38,099 nucleotides of DNA from Thermoplasmata archaeon (GTDB lineage: Archaea; Thermoplasmatota; E2; DHVEG-1), in the NCBI GenBank assembly GCA_020054475.1, contig JAHWGJ010000002.1:1-38099 (forward strand), in the 5' to 3' direction. A model generated the notes under the pieces. That model was not told where the DNA came from. It ran no database searches and was given only the letters and a program-made list of their open reading frames with translations. Positions 9,479 to 17,637 of the stretch are shown here, piece by piece (position 1 is the first letter of the stretch; each line of letters opens with the position of its first letter). Made by a program: the position numbers and the translations under genes.

Positions 9479-11383
9479 TCAATAACCGCCGATTTGTAAA
9501 CTTGGATCCCCCATTAACGTTAGCTCTTGTACAGTTTTACAATCTAAATTATAATTCATTGGCGGATGTTGTTCAATATAATCTATTTGAGTAGCAGTAT
9601 ATGCTTGACCAAGTATTGTATAGTTATTTAATCCATAATTCTTAAAAAAATTCACATTAAAATATCCAGAATAATATTGTGTACAATCTGGAATACCATC
9701 CTCATCATAATCTCCAATAGCAAACCAATCCAAGCCAGCAAATGCCATAGTTGCTATAGCTCCACCATTCCTTAAACTAGTTAATTTCCAAGCCCAACAT
9801 TTCGGAACCCATTCCATACTATAAAATTTATATGGAGGTCCAAAGAAATAACCTTTCAAACCATATTTTATTACGCCACTTAAAATATTTAATATACTTA
9901 CATTGAACTGACCATTATGACAACCCCCAACTACTGTTATTGGTAGTTTATCATTATTTGAAATTTTTGACATATCATTAGTCCCTAAACCAGTAACCCA
10001 TGAATCATTATTTGGTGGATGAGTTCCCCATGTTTGCGGGTTTCCATGACCATCAAAAAATAAAAATCCAGCTCCTTCAGATATTGCATTAACAACATCA
10101 TCTGGACCAGTAAATGTTCCAAGCGAAGTCCAAATTTTAATATCGGCAAAATCCTTCATATATTCTAAAGCCATCGCGTTTTCTTCTTCCCCTTCATAAT
10201 ATTGATCTCCAATTGATGAATCACCGCCAACAACTATCATACGATTAAACCAATCTTGACCTTTAGTTGAAGATTCATAAGTAATTATTTTATCAACCAT
10301 AATGCCTACTTCAATTGTATTAGTGCAAGGTAGACGACCTAGATGTATATCGGGATAACAATCAATAACATCTTTTTTAAATCCTTTCCATTCAGCAAAT
10401 ATTTCATTATCGTTTGAATCCCAATCCTCAAAAACAATTTCTTCATTTTCATATTTATATATATCCGCAAAATACAGATCAGCAAGATAAGATGATTCAC
10501 CACCATCATTCAGATTAGAATATCTAACAGGAATCCACCATATCTCCTCTTTAATCCCCCCATATCTTCCTCCAACTAAAAGTACGTAATCAATACCCCA
10601 GCTTTCTATTGCATTTTTAATAAAATATTTCATTTGCTCCGCACAATCTCGCCCTTGAGATGGAAAGTAATTTTCACCAGATATATCATTAGCTTCATCT
10701 ATAAGAATTGTTTTAATTCCATTTTGATTTTTATGTTCAACTAATGGTTGAAGTTTATCTAAAAATTTTGGAGGGGAAATAATAATCATATCATATTCAT
10801 CAGGATAAATAATTTGATTTTTTGGTAATTCATATGAGATATAAATTTCAAAATTCTCAACGAAAACTATGGATTTTTCTGATAAAATATATTGAACTGG
10901 ATAACATTTTAATGATAGGAAAATTAAATGTTCATTTCCTTCTATACCAACACCATAATGATGCTCATAATTCTCCTCAGGATATGTATCATAATCTAAG
11001 ATATCTACCTCATTCTCATAATATATCTTCTTTCCATCAATAAAGGTGAAAGGTTGAGGTGAAGTTTTAATTTCTTTTTCTAAAAAATAAATACTCTCAT
11101 CTTTAAATATTACTTCAATATTTTTAATTTTTGTTCCGATTGGAAATTTATATGTATGCGAATAATATGGTATTACAGGATAACCAGGTAAAGTGAGATA
11201 AGAATTTGCACCACCCACCTCAATTATAGTATAATCAGTACTATTAGTTATAACTGGTTGTTTGAAGGATATATTTGTTTTAATTGCATGAAAATAATTA
11301 TTATTTTCTTCAGAAATAACAATAATTCCAAAACTACTAATGATCATAAATCCAATAATAAAAATTGTTAATATTTTTTTCAT
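9479..11383 (-). CDS. Secreted C25 (gingipain-like) cysteine peptidase
   Basis: A 634-aa exported peptidase, first gene of the peptidase operon. It has a signal peptide (about 1-23) and a gingipain-type N-terminal prodomain (about 30-190, with GGANSYLTLPGYPVIPYYSH). The caspase-like catalytic domain carries the dyad H446 in FFDGHGNPQTWG and C488 in VVGGCHNGQFN. It ends in LMGDPSLQIGGY, without the tail seen on the other two peptidases, so it may be released or held differently. Substrate specificity (Arg or Lys) cannot be read. The longest ORF begins at a TTG (11398). I chose the ATG at 11383 because GGGGGCG sits at SD distance before it and overlaps the supposed extension. A TATA-like element lies near 11456. 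Confidence 0.88.
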   Translation of the reverse strand: MKKILTIFIIGFMIISSFGIIVISEENNNYFHAIKTNISFKQPVITNSTDYTIIEVGGANSYLTLPGYPVIPYYSHTYKFPIGTKIKNIEVIFKDESIYFLEKEIKTSPQPFTFIDGKKIYYENEVDILDYDTYPEENYEHHYGVGIEGNEHLIFLSLKCYPVQYILSEKSIVFVENFEIYISYELPKNQIIYPDEYDMIIISPPKFLDKLQPLVEHKNQNGIKTILIDEANDISGENYFPSQGRDCAEQMKYFIKNAIESWGIDYVLLVGGRYGGIKEEIWWIPVRYSNLNDGGESSYLADLYFADIYKYENEEIVFEDWDSNDNEIFAEWKGFKKDVIDCYPDIHLGRLPCTNTIEVGIMVDKIITYESSTKGQDWFNRMIVVGGDSSIGDQYYEGEEENAMALEYMKDFADIKIWTSLGTFTGPDDVVNAISEGAGFLFFDGHGNPQTWGTHPPNNDSWVTGLGTNDMSKISNNDKLPITVVGGCHNGQFNVSILNILSGVIKYGLKGYFFGPPYKFYSMEWVPKCWAWKLTSLRNGGAIATMAFAGLDWFAIGDYDEDGIPDCTQYYSGYFNVNFFKNYGLNNYTILGQAYTATQIDYIEQHPPMNYNLDCKTVQELTLMGDPSLQIGGY

Positions 11384-11450
11384 ATTTATCGCCCCCAATT
11401 TATATATAATATAATTAGAAACATTATAAATATTTTGTAAAATAATAAAA

Positions 11451-11461
11451 GTATATATAAA
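11451..11461 (-). promoter_or_regulatory. TATA-like promoter element of the peptidase operon
   Basis: On the minus strand this reads TTTATATATAC, a good archaeal TATA box. It lies about 73 nt before the C25 start, which implies a leader of roughly 45 nt. A second AT-rich run at 11401-11412 is a weaker alternative. The spacer between the SDH stop (11486) and the C25 start is about 100 nt, the largest gap in this block, which supports a separate promoter here. Confidence 0.4.
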
Positions 11462-11485
11462 ATTATATAAAAGAAAAAAAATTAT

Positions 11486-12811
11486 TTATTTAAGAATCTG
11501 CTTATTCTCATTAAATTTAATTCCAATATCTTCAAGCTCATCTAAAATGGGATTATAAATTTTTGGAATAACTGGAATATAAACACCATTTAATTTAATT
11601 TTTTCATTTAATATCATTTTAACAGCAATAGCTGCTGGAAGTGCTACCGTACGTGCAACTGCAGAATCTTCATATGGGATGCCATAATCAACTAAAGTTG
11701 AAGTTATATATTGAGTATTTGTTGAATTCTTAACAATAAACTCATGATGCATAACAATCATATCTCTTTCACCATTGCACAAAGACATTTTCTTTAAAGT
11801 TAATATATTCAAATAATCTAAAGCATTATCTTTATTATTTGGCAAAATTTCATCTCCAAATAAACCCAGCCATTCAAGTCTTTTTATAACAGTTGAATAA
11901 ATAGATAAATTAAGAAACTCAGCAGTTGATTTAATTAAATCATCGTCCAAGTCAATTCCAATAAAATATCTAGTTAAATCTCCATAGGTTTTACCTTTAA
12001 AATCACTAATTGTTTTATCATTCAGCCACCCTAGTTTTACTATATCCCTCATGGTTTCACACCAGCCTGTCATTCTAAATGTACCCCTATAAACTGTTTT
12101 AGCATCTTTTAAACCATAAATATCTTTATAAGGCACTGAATTCCTGTTCGGATAATTCTCAAAAGATCCCACCCCCATGACATCTTGAATTATATAATTT
12201 TCAAAAAGTTCTTCACCGGGATATGATACAATTTTATTACCTTCCAGCCATCTTGATGGATTTAAAGAAGCCAATAAAACACCTCGAGGTGACCATGAAA
12301 ATTTATATCCAAATGGATTATTATTAGCTTCATGAGAAGGTAATGCACCTGTTGTAGATCTAAAACTAATAATTTTCCCACGATCTTTTTCAACTTCATG
12401 AATAACTCTCATTGCAGACATATGATCAATACCCGGATCTAAACCACATTCATTTAATAGTATTACGCCAGCTTCCTTAGCTTCTGTATCAAGATCTCTC
12501 ATTTCGTCACTAACATACGAAGTAGTAACAAGATGTTTTTTATGTTTAATACATAACTTTGCAATTTTTACATGATAGTTATATGGTAATAAACTCACTG
12601 TTAAATCAGCATTTGAAATTAAATTCTCTAAAGTATTTTCATCATCAATATTTAAAGATAAAGTCTTCCCTTTAAAGTGACCATTTATAATTTTATCTGC
12701 TTTACTAACAGTTCTACTTGCCATAATAACATAAAAATCAGGTTGATCTAGTAAATATCTAACTAGAGGTTTTGAAACCATTCCTGCACCAAGAACTAAA
12801 ATTTTTTTCAT
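11486..12811 (-). CDS. Saccharopine dehydrogenase (L-glutamate-forming), LKR/SDH type
   Basis: A 441-aa oxidoreductase equivalent to the SDH half of the eukaryotic LKR/SDH protein. It oxidises saccharopine to 2-aminoadipate 6-semialdehyde plus glutamate; the same enzyme can run in the biosynthetic direction. The N-terminal Rossmann fold is clear (VLGAGMVSKPLVRYL, residues 5-19). Family blocks LNECGLDPGIDHMSAM and STTGALPSHEANNNPFGYKF are present, as is the C-terminal ALPAAIAVKMIL helix. The length is as expected for a stand-alone SDH. AAAGGAG lies about 7 nt upstream of the ATG. It follows the LKR gene by 52 nt on the same strand, so the two form a bicistronic version of the eukaryotic fusion. 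Confidence 0.88.
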   Translation of the reverse strand: MKKILVLGAGMVSKPLVRYLLDQPDFYVIMASRTVSKADKIINGHFKGKTLSLNIDDENTLENLISNADLTVSLLPYNYHVKIAKLCIKHKKHLVTTSYVSDEMRDLDTEAKEAGVILLNECGLDPGIDHMSAMRVIHEVEKDRGKIISFRSTTGALPSHEANNNPFGYKFSWSPRGVLLASLNPSRWLEGNKIVSYPGEELFENYIIQDVMGVGSFENYPNRNSVPYKDIYGLKDAKTVYRGTFRMTGWCETMRDIVKLGWLNDKTISDFKGKTYGDLTRYFIGIDLDDDLIKSTAEFLNLSIYSTVIKRLEWLGLFGDEILPNNKDNALDYLNILTLKKMSLCNGERDMIVMHHEFIVKNSTNTQYITSTLVDYGIPYEDSAVARTVALPAAIAVKMILNEKIKLNGVYIPVIPKIYNPILDELEDIGIKFNENKQILK

Positions 12812-12863
12812 AATATTCTCCTTTCATCAGTTTATAAAATTATTTCAGGCGAACATATTATTA

Positions 12864-14162
12864 TTATAAATATTTACCCATATAGCTATAATCATGTGTT
12901 AATTCGCCATGATATAATATAACAGCTCTTTTAATCTCTTCAGGCAAATTACAATTATTAAAATCTTTTGAGTAATCAGCTCGAACTATATCAATAATAA
13001 AATCAAATAAAGAATTACTAAATTCCTTTGATGATTCTATTGGAAGTTCACATGGAAGATTATCAACACCCATCACAACAATTCCTTCACCATCAACACC
13101 ATCCTTTACAGAATTAGTATTTGGATTATAAACAAAAGATGGATTATCTGATGTAGTAGATTTTTCAGTAAATTCAATTGCACCATTTATATCGATACTA
13201 ATATCGCCAATTACTTTTAATTTAATTTTATCAAAATTTTTCTTTAAAAAAGCCTTGGTTATAAGACGTGGATATCTTGAATCCCAATAAATACAATTCA
13301 TCAGGATTGTTAGTTGAGAGACATATTTTTCAAATTTCGATTTATATTTTTCGGGATTATTATAATAATCCTGAAGTTCAAAATCTTCCTCTTTTAAAAT
13401 TGGCTCAACCATATCCTTTTCTTTAAAAATCACCTTATAAATACATTTATTTGAAGGTTTATCAAATATCCCGCTAATTTCTTCAGGAGATATCTCCGTA
13501 ACTGGTAATATATCTAATATTTCTTGAGCACCTTTAGATACATGACCATAACCAGCAAAACCAACAATAAAAGGACATAAATCCTTAGGAATTTCATTAT
13601 TTTTTATTTTATCCCTAATTCCTTTAAAATGATCTTTCACTTCATCAAGGTTATTATAATAAATTGTTTGTTTAATGCTATTAAATGGAGTTTTAATATT
13701 ATTTAATTTCATTCTTTGCCCAAATGACCATAAAGTATCAATCATACCTGCAAGACCCGCGTATCTTCCAAAAAAAACTAAACGAAATCCTTTATGATCA
13801 GTTATCCTCTCATAATCAATCAAATTACATTTCAAATCCATCATCTTTTTTAACAAGGGCATATTATATTTTTGACCTTTTATTGTATGAGAAAAAAAAA
13901 CATAAGTGGCATTCAATTGAAAAAAATCAAGGGGAATTTCCTTAACTGCAAAAACAACTTTACAATCAGATAAATTCTCTTTTATTTCTGCACCTGAATC
14001 CCTATAGTTTTCATCCGAAAAAGCTCTAATTTTAGAAGGTTGAACAATAACATCAATATCATCATGTTTATTTTTTAATTCTTTAATATGATTAGGGATT
14101 ATTGGAACTCTCCTCTCCCATTTATTTTTATCTTCCCTTCTAATACCAAAATTTATATTCAT
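12864..14162 (-). CDS. Lysine-ketoglutarate reductase (saccharopine-forming), AlaDh/PNT fold
   Basis: A 432-aa protein matching the LKR half of eukaryotic AASS, which condenses lysine with 2-oxoglutarate using NADPH to make saccharopine. The N-terminus (FGIRREDKNKWERRVPI) is the AlaDh/PNT N-domain signature. FFSHTIKGQKYNMPLL and RLVFFGRYAGLAGMIDTLW are highly characteristic of LKR, and FIVGFAGYGHVSKGAQEIL is the nucleotide-binding region. Alanine dehydrogenase and transhydrogenase lack these LKR blocks. TTAGGA precedes the ATG by about 7 nt. It is the first gene of the LKR-SDH pair. Whether it serves catabolism or lysine synthesis is not decided by sequence; the peptidase and lat neighbours favour catabolism. 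Confidence 0.87.
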   Translation of the reverse strand: MNINFGIRREDKNKWERRVPIIPNHIKELKNKHDDIDVIVQPSKIRAFSDENYRDSGAEIKENLSDCKVVFAVKEIPLDFFQLNATYVFFSHTIKGQKYNMPLLKKMMDLKCNLIDYERITDHKGFRLVFFGRYAGLAGMIDTLWSFGQRMKLNNIKTPFNSIKQTIYYNNLDEVKDHFKGIRDKIKNNEIPKDLCPFIVGFAGYGHVSKGAQEILDILPVTEISPEEISGIFDKPSNKCIYKVIFKEKDMVEPILKEEDFELQDYYNNPEKYKSKFEKYVSQLTILMNCIYWDSRYPRLITKAFLKKNFDKIKLKVIGDISIDINGAIEFTEKSTTSDNPSFVYNPNTNSVKDGVDGEGIVVMGVDNLPCELPIESSKEFSNSLFDFIIDIVRADYSKDFNNCNLPEEIKRAVILYHGELTHDYSYMGKYL

Positions 14163-14277
14163 AAATAATTCCTAAAAAACATCATATAAAAATATTATAA
14201 ATAAATTATCCCAGATTACTTTCAATTAACTATAAAAAATAATAAATATTAATATAATCAATTAGTTAAAAAAAAAA

Positions 14278-14559
14278 ATGAAAAAAGAAATAAAAAATTC
14301 ACATTTACATAGTTCAGATATAATCAAAGCATCTGAGATTGGACAATATCAATTTTGTTCAATTTCATGGAAATTACAAAAAAATGGATATATTCCAAAT
14401 TCCCCATATATAAAAAAAGGGGAAAAAAATCATATTTCATATGGAAAACTCATTGATTATATAAATAATATATTAAAGAAATCAAAAATATTAGATCTAA
14501 TAGGTTATCTCGTACTATTTTTTGCCTTATTGGTTATATTCTTCGAGGTGATATTTTAA
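14278..14559 (+). pseudogene. 5' part of a frameshifted membrane-anchored Cas4-like nuclease
   Basis: The 93-aa N-terminal piece of a PD-(D/E)XK nuclease of the Cas4/RecB-like group. It holds the first iron-sulfur cysteine (C27 in EIGQYQFCSISWKLQ) and a histidine (H52 in NHISYGKLIDYI) placed like the Cas4 motif-I His, then the start of a hydrophobic helix (about 70-93). The frame closes at 14559, but the other frame stays open from 14523 and carries the rest of the protein. The switch falls at a run of six T (14518-14523). One extra T, or a -1 ribosomal slip, would join both parts into about 270 aa. There is no SD, and the upstream region is A-rich. It may be an assembly error, a real pseudogene or programmed frameshifting. 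Confidence 0.65.
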
Positions 14560-14585
14560 CTCAAGCTCTCATTATTGGATTAATT

Positions 14586-15092
14586 ATGATTTTAATATCC
14601 GCGATTTTAATATTACTATCCATATTAATAAAAATTAAGGCAAAAAAATTAAAAATTGATAACAAAATTCAACAAGGAAAAATAATTTATTCTGATTTAA
14701 ATATTCCTGAAAAATCTTATTTTTCAAAACGATACAGAATTACTGGAAAACCAGATTATATTATTAAAAAAAATGGACAGTATATCCCTGTAGAATTAAA
14801 ATCAGGAAATCATTTAAATGCTAAAAAAAACCATATCTATCAATTACTTGCTTATTGTCAATTAATAGAAGACAATTATAATTGCTATACCCCATATGGT
14901 GTACTTGTTTATATTGACACCTCAAAACAATTTAAAATCAACTTTGATCCAAAAAGAAGATTTCAACTAGAATCAATAATTAAAGAAATGAGAAAATCCA
15001 TAACAGGTGACATAATTAAAAGAAATCATAATGAAATACAGAGATGTATAAAATGTTCAATGAGACAATATTGTAACCAAAAAATAAGTTAA
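14586..15092 (+). pseudogene. 3' part of the frameshifted Cas4-like nuclease (catalytic core)
   Basis: The ATG at 14586 gives 168 aa, but the frame is open back to 14523 and encodes more of the membrane region. A transmembrane helix comes first. The nuclease core follows: D57 in TGKPDYII, E70 and K72 in VELKSG (the D...ExK active site), Q86 and Y90 in QLLAY (QxxxY motif). The final cysteines C154, C157 and C163 (CIKCSMRQYC) would bind the Fe-S cluster with C27 of the upstream piece. No SD precedes 14586, so independent translation is doubtful. No CRISPR array or other cas gene is nearby, so it is a solo Cas4-like protein with two inserted membrane helices, with a DNA repair or defence role only guessed. 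Confidence 0.75.
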
Positions 15093-15167
15093 AACAATTT
15101 TTATAATTATAATTGATTTTTACATAAAAAACTTTTAATAATATCTTAAATTCCCATTGACATAAAA

Positions 15168-16940
15168 ATGCGTATAGCGGTATTATTAAAAAATAGATGT
15201 AAAACGAAAAATTGTTCATATGAATGTATAAAATTTTGTCCCAGAGTACGAGCTGGTGATGAAACTATAATAAAAGGTGAAGATAACAAACCAATAATAT
15301 CCGAAGAATTATGTGTCGGATGTGGAATATGTATACATAAATGCCCTTTCGATGCGATTAAAATAATAGGCTTAGCACAAGAACTAGAAACTGATCTTAT
15401 ACACCAGTTCGGGAAAAATGGTTTTCGTTTGTTTAGACTACCAATTCCAAAAATAGGAAGCTGTACAGGAATTCTTGGTCCAAATGGAATAGGTAAGACT
15501 ACTGCAATAAAGATATTAGCTGGACAATTAACCCCAAATCTTGGAAAATTCAATGAAAATATAGATTATAACGAAGTATTAGACTATTACTCAGGTACTG
15601 AACTTTTCGATCATTTTAAAAAAATTTCAAATAATGAAATATCTGCAATAGTGAAACCACAATATGTTGATAAATTACCAAAAATTATGAAAGGTAAAAT
15701 TAAGGATATACTAAAAAAATCTGATAATTCAGGAAATTTTGATGAAATAATAAAAAAATTCAATCTCGAAAATATATTAGATAAAGATATCAGTGAGGGA
15801 ACAATATCTGGAGGTGAATTACAACTTACATCAATTGCAGCAGCTCTACTCAAAGATGCTGATATCTATTTTTTTGATGAACCAACCTCTTATTTAGATA
15901 TTCATCAAAGATTAAAGATAGCGAAAATAATAAAAGAATTATCTGAAGAAAAAAAGGTAATGGTAATAGAACATGATTTAGCAGTTTTAGATTTTTTATG
16001 CGATAATGTTCATCTTCTATATGGAGATGAAGGTGCTTATGGAGTTGTCACAAACCCGAGGGGGGTTAGACACAGTATTAACACATATCTATCAGGTTAT
16101 CTAAAAGAAGAGAATATAAGATTCGGAGAAAAAATTATATTTTATGCTCATCCTCCTAAAAAAGGCCAGGAAACGGAAATTCTGATAACATATGAAAAAT
16201 TGGAGAAAAAATTTGAGGGTTTTAATTTATTGATTGAAAATGGGATTTTAAGGAAAGGTGAAATTATTGGAATCCTTGGACCAAATGCGATTGGCAAGAC
16301 TACTTTTGTAAAAATGCTTGCAGGTGTAATTAAACCAACTAAAGGGAAAATAGAATATGATATTAAAGTAAGTTACAAACCGCAATATATTTCTCCTGAT
16401 TTCAAAGGAACAGTAAGAGAATTTTTTGAAAAAAATGCTCAATTATTATTTACCTCAAATTTTTATAAAACTGAAATATTAGAAAAAATGAATCTTAAAT
16501 ATTTATTTGATAAAAGTATAGACACCCTATCAGGTGGAGAAATACAAAGAGTTGCAATAGCAAATTCACTTGTTCAAGATGTTGATATATATTTAATTGA
16601 TGAACCCTCTGCATACCTTGATAGTGAACAAAGAATGATAACATCTAGAACAATAAGAAGAGTCATAGAAAAATTAGGAAAATCAGCAATGATTGTTGAC
16701 CATGACGTATATTTTATTGATATGATTAGCGATTCATTAGTTGTATTTGATGGCGAACCAGGAAAGATTGGAAGAGCTCGAGGCCCTTATGGTCTACATG
16801 AAGGTATGAATAGATTTCTTAAAGATGTGGATATTACATTTCGAAGAGATGAAGAAACTCACAGACCTAGAGTAAATAAAATTGGATCTTACATGGATAG
16901 AAAGCAAAGACAAGAAGGGGAATATTATTATAGTTTATAA
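15168..16940 (+). CDS. ABCE1 / RNase L inhibitor homologue, ribosome recycling ATPase
   Basis: A 590-aa soluble twin-ATPase that splits ribosomes after termination, universal in archaea and eukaryotes. The N-terminal Fe-S domain has the expected eight cysteines (C11, C16, C20, C24; C49, C52, C55, C59). NBD1 has Walker A GPNGIGKTT (about 104-112), signature SGGELQ and Walker B FFDEPTSYLD. The hinge follows (NPRGVRHSINTYLSGYL). NBD2 has Walker A GPNAIGKTT, LSGGEIQRVAIA and LIDEPSAYLD. A C-terminal RKQRQEGEYYYSL tail matches the family. All catalytic motifs are intact. CTTTTAATA near 15137 is about 31 nt before the ATG, and no SD is seen, which suggests a leaderless message. Confidence 0.98.
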   Translation: MRIAVLLKNRCKTKNCSYECIKFCPRVRAGDETIIKGEDNKPIISEELCVGCGICIHKCPFDAIKIIGLAQELETDLIHQFGKNGFRLFRLPIPKIGSCTGILGPNGIGKTTAIKILAGQLTPNLGKFNENIDYNEVLDYYSGTELFDHFKKISNNEISAIVKPQYVDKLPKIMKGKIKDILKKSDNSGNFDEIIKKFNLENILDKDISEGTISGGELQLTSIAAALLKDADIYFFDEPTSYLDIHQRLKIAKIIKELSEEKKVMVIEHDLAVLDFLCDNVHLLYGDEGAYGVVTNPRGVRHSINTYLSGYLKEENIRFGEKIIFYAHPPKKGQETEILITYEKLEKKFEGFNLLIENGILRKGEIIGILGPNAIGKTTFVKMLAGVIKPTKGKIEYDIKVSYKPQYISPDFKGTVREFFEKNAQLLFTSNFYKTEILEKMNLKYLFDKSIDTLSGGEIQRVAIANSLVQDVDIYLIDEPSAYLDSEQRMITSRTIRRVIEKLGKSAMIVDHDVYFIDMISDSLVVFDGEPGKIGRARGPYGLHEGMNRFLKDVDITFRRDEETHRPRVNKIGSYMDRKQRQEGEYYYSL

Positions 16941-17023
16941 AAAATTAAAAAATATTGCCATAACTTTATTAAAAGCTTAATAACAGATAAAAATTTATTA
17001 AATTAATATTATAATCATAGGAA

Positions 17024-17031
17024 TTTATATA
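17024..17031 (+). promoter_or_regulatory. TATA box, probable leaderless promoter of the 193-aa protein gene
   Basis: TTTATATA, continuing as ATAAATA, is centred about 28 nt before the ATG at 17056. In archaea transcription starts about 25 nt after the TATA centre, so the RNA would begin at or just before the start codon. No SD is present, in agreement. Confidence 0.5.
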
Positions 17032-17055
17032 TAAATACTATATTCATCATCTACG

Positions 17056-17637
17056 ATGCCCAGATCTGGACGGTTTAGACGTTTTATTAAAGAATATAGT
17101 GAATCTCAAAAAACAGATAAAATATCTTTTATCCCCCCATTTTTTATACTGATACTTGAGATAATTTTAATAACACATGCATTAATTGAAAATAATATTT
17201 TTGTAATATGGTTAACATTAATACTTTTGATAATTTCAATAATCGAAATAATATTTGTTGCAAGGGAAATCCATGAACATTACCAAAGTAGTAATTTTGA
17301 TAGAGAATTAACTATAAGACTTGATGATTTTATAATTGAAAAAAATGAAAAAAATGTTCAAAAAATTGTTGAAATATTTATAAATGAACATCCAAATTAT
17401 GAAACAAATAGGAATGAAATATATCATATAGCTTGTCAAATCATGGAAACACATAAAAAGGAATTATGGGAAAAAACCTTAGAAATAAGATTGAAAAAAT
17501 ATGTTTTAAAAAATTCAAATTACTCAATGAGAGAAATCTTAGATAATTTTGTGGATAAATTTCCTGAATATAAAAAAGATCCAGGACGAGTTTATCCACT
17601 AGTTGCTAAAATGATTGATAAATATACTAAAAATTAA
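17056..17637 (+). CDS. Membrane protein of unknown function with a duplicated helical module
   Basis: I do not recognise this 193-aa protein. A basic N-terminus is followed by two hydrophobic helices (about 26-43 and 48-68) forming a hairpin. The cytoplasmic part contains the same module of about 48 residues twice: IRLDDFIIEKNEKN... (about 87-134) and IRLKKYVLKNSNYS... (about 145-191). The copies share IRL, a conserved P-x-Y in the middle (HPNYET / FPEYKK), a Y further on and a closing A-x-x-M helix. A membrane-tethered tandem adaptor or binding domain is a possible reading. The stop overlaps the end of the convergent hutI gene by 11 nt. Confidence 0.7.
   Translation: MPRSGRFRRFIKEYSESQKTDKISFIPPFFILILEIILITHALIENNIFVIWLTLILLIISIIEIIFVAREIHEHYQSSNFDRELTIRLDDFIIEKNEKNVQKIVEIFINEHPNYETNRNEIYHIACQIMETHKKELWEKTLEIRLKKYVLKNSNYSMREILDNFVDKFPEYKKDPGRVYPLVAKMIDKYTKN

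Noticed and set aside
5389-11383. PGF-CTERM or PEF-CTERM archaeosortase signals on the peptidases
   Set aside because: No tripartite motif, TM helix and basic cluster at any of the three C-termini; the shared tail is a different, amphipathic type.
12864-14162. Alanine dehydrogenase or transhydrogenase alpha subunit
   Set aside because: The protein carries the LKR blocks FFSHTIKGQKYNMPLL and FFGRYAGLAGMID and is followed by SDH.
14278-15092. CRISPR-Cas locus suggested by the Cas4-like gene
   Set aside because: No repeat-spacer array and no other cas genes occur in the window; flanks are housekeeping genes.
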